64,000 nucleotides of DNA from contig OZ218951.1 of the NCBI GenBank assembly GCA_965112735.1, forward strand, positions 5,766,001 through 5,830,000. The letters run 5' to 3'. The notes under the pieces are model-generated. The model was not told the DNA's origin and ran no database searches. It saw nothing but the letters and a program-made list of their open reading frames with translations. The position numbers and the translations under genes are program-made. This DNA is from Phaeosaccion multiseriatum (Eukaryota > Ochrophyta, other classes). This document shows positions 63,292-64,000 of the stretch, one piece after another; positions within the stretch are counted from its first letter, which is position 1, and each line of letters opens with the position of its first letter.

Positions 63292-64000
63292 AGGACTGCT
63301 GGAAGTAGATGCCCTGGTCCGCCACCCACGTGAGCAGAGCCTTATCCTGCCCCTGTGTCTTTGTGAAGCACGCCACCTCCTGCTGACCCACAATGGGGCA
63401 GCGAGGGCAGTTCTGATTGTTGAACATGTGCTTGGCGTCAGTGCCGAGTGCCCTTTGCGTGTCCTTGCTGGTGAGGTGCACGGGTGTGTCAATGACCCAC
63501 TCGTCGCCCTCTTCCTCCGCCCCTGCGCAGAGAGAGAGAGAGGAGAGGTGGTGAGGAAAGAGAAAGGGATAGAGGAAGAGGCGGATGACAGTACACCTCA
63601 CACCTCACATATTGCCCACCTTGCCCACCTTACCTTCGCAGCCGACGATCCAATCGTCCCCCCCGTCCCCGTCTCCCCCCTCTCCGAAGGCGGACACCTC
63701 CTGGTGCCTGGTGAGGGGGCTCTTGAAGAGGTGTGTGTGCAGGTTCTTGCCGGTGCTTGCGTGCTCAAGCCTCACTACAGACCCGCACTTCACGGGCTCG
63801 CCCTGGGAAGGGGGGGATACACGTAAATTTAGGCAGGAAGATGGGTTGGCAAGGGCCGTAGTCGGACGGGTGTGGTATACAAAGGGTGTCAAGAGGAGGG
63901 AGGAGGGAAGGGAGACTGGGATCGGCGGCCGCAAGAGGCCACATGAGCACATCCGCAATGGACGCACTCACTCACTCACCACCTCGCAGGGGAACGCTGC
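63290..64000 (-). CDS. SDF2-like MIR-domain protein, 5' part beyond the window
   Basis: Three minus-strand exons are visible: 63980-64000 (continues past the edge), 63634-63802 and 63290-63522, in phases 0 and 1. The middle exon has GEPVKCGSVVRLEHASTGKN, LHTHLFKSPLTRHQEVSAFG and the acidic DDWIVGCEG, matching the second MIR repeat of SDF2/SDF2L1. The last exon has EGDEWVIDTPVHLTSKDTQR, an extra NNQNCPRCPIVGQQEVACF segment and ends TWVADQGIYFQQS, like the third MIR repeat. SDF2 proteins work in the ER lumen in protein quality control with chaperones. The inserted C-x2-C before the GQQEV block is not seen in the SDF2 proteins I know. The first MIR repeat and signal peptide would be upstream. 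Confidence 0.87.

Overview
The window is nuclear DNA of a GC-rich eukaryote with spliceosomal introns. Donors are mostly GTGAGT, GTGCGT or GTACGT, acceptors are CAG, and simple repeats are abundant in introns and exons. I rebuilt the gene models by joining exons by phase and by conserved motifs. The best guess is a photosynthetic, flagellate, red-plastid (stramenopile-like) alga. One protein has an ASAFAP-like plastid motif (GTAFSP after a hydrophobic stretch), another is a DUF1997 plastid-type protein with a signal-peptide-like start, a third is FZL-like (dynamin family), and a fourth is a CFAP73/CCDC42-type flagellar protein. The species is not identified.

Layout, left to right. A secreted Cys-rich membrane or GPI-type protein (+, 528-2759) is followed by ribosomal protein S19 (-, 3454-5515) and a huge low-complexity coiled-coil protein (+, 6025-11651). 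Next are an FZL/BDLP-like dynamin GTPase (-, 12589-17664) and a divergent CAMK-like Ser/Thr kinase (+, 17959-20775). Then come a DUF1997 protein (-, 21992-23995), a 34-bp satellite, a type II membrane sulfotransferase-like protein (-, 25824-26906) and a low-complexity Cys-pair protein with a frame break (-, 27153-31053). A GUP1-type MBOAT acyltransferase follows (+, 31170-34364).

The second half holds a CFAP73-like flagellar protein (-, 34710-35963), a second Cys-rich type I membrane protein (+, 36440-38617), a mosaic secreted protein with thrombospondin type 3 repeats and a tandem exon array (-, 39524 to at least 44553), a putative plastid protein (+, 46357-47940), a RAD54 recombination ATPase with an extraordinary C-terminal extension (-, 48315-55136), the ribonucleotide reductase large subunit (+, 57378-62015), and an SDF2-like MIR protein cut by the window edge (-, 63290-64000).

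Most neighbours are head-to-head or tail-to-tail. The RAD54/RNR1 pair shares a 2.2-kb divergent region with E2F-like sites, which suggests shared S-phase or DNA-damage control. The most unusual signals are two short dispersed motifs. One resembles GGATGGCAGTGGATGG and the other GCAGTTGGTGATACAGCAG. Both recur in unrelated genes. The first encodes M-A-(V/A)-D-(G) when it lies in exons and often sits beside splice sites when it lies in introns; one copy of the second forms a 3' splice site.
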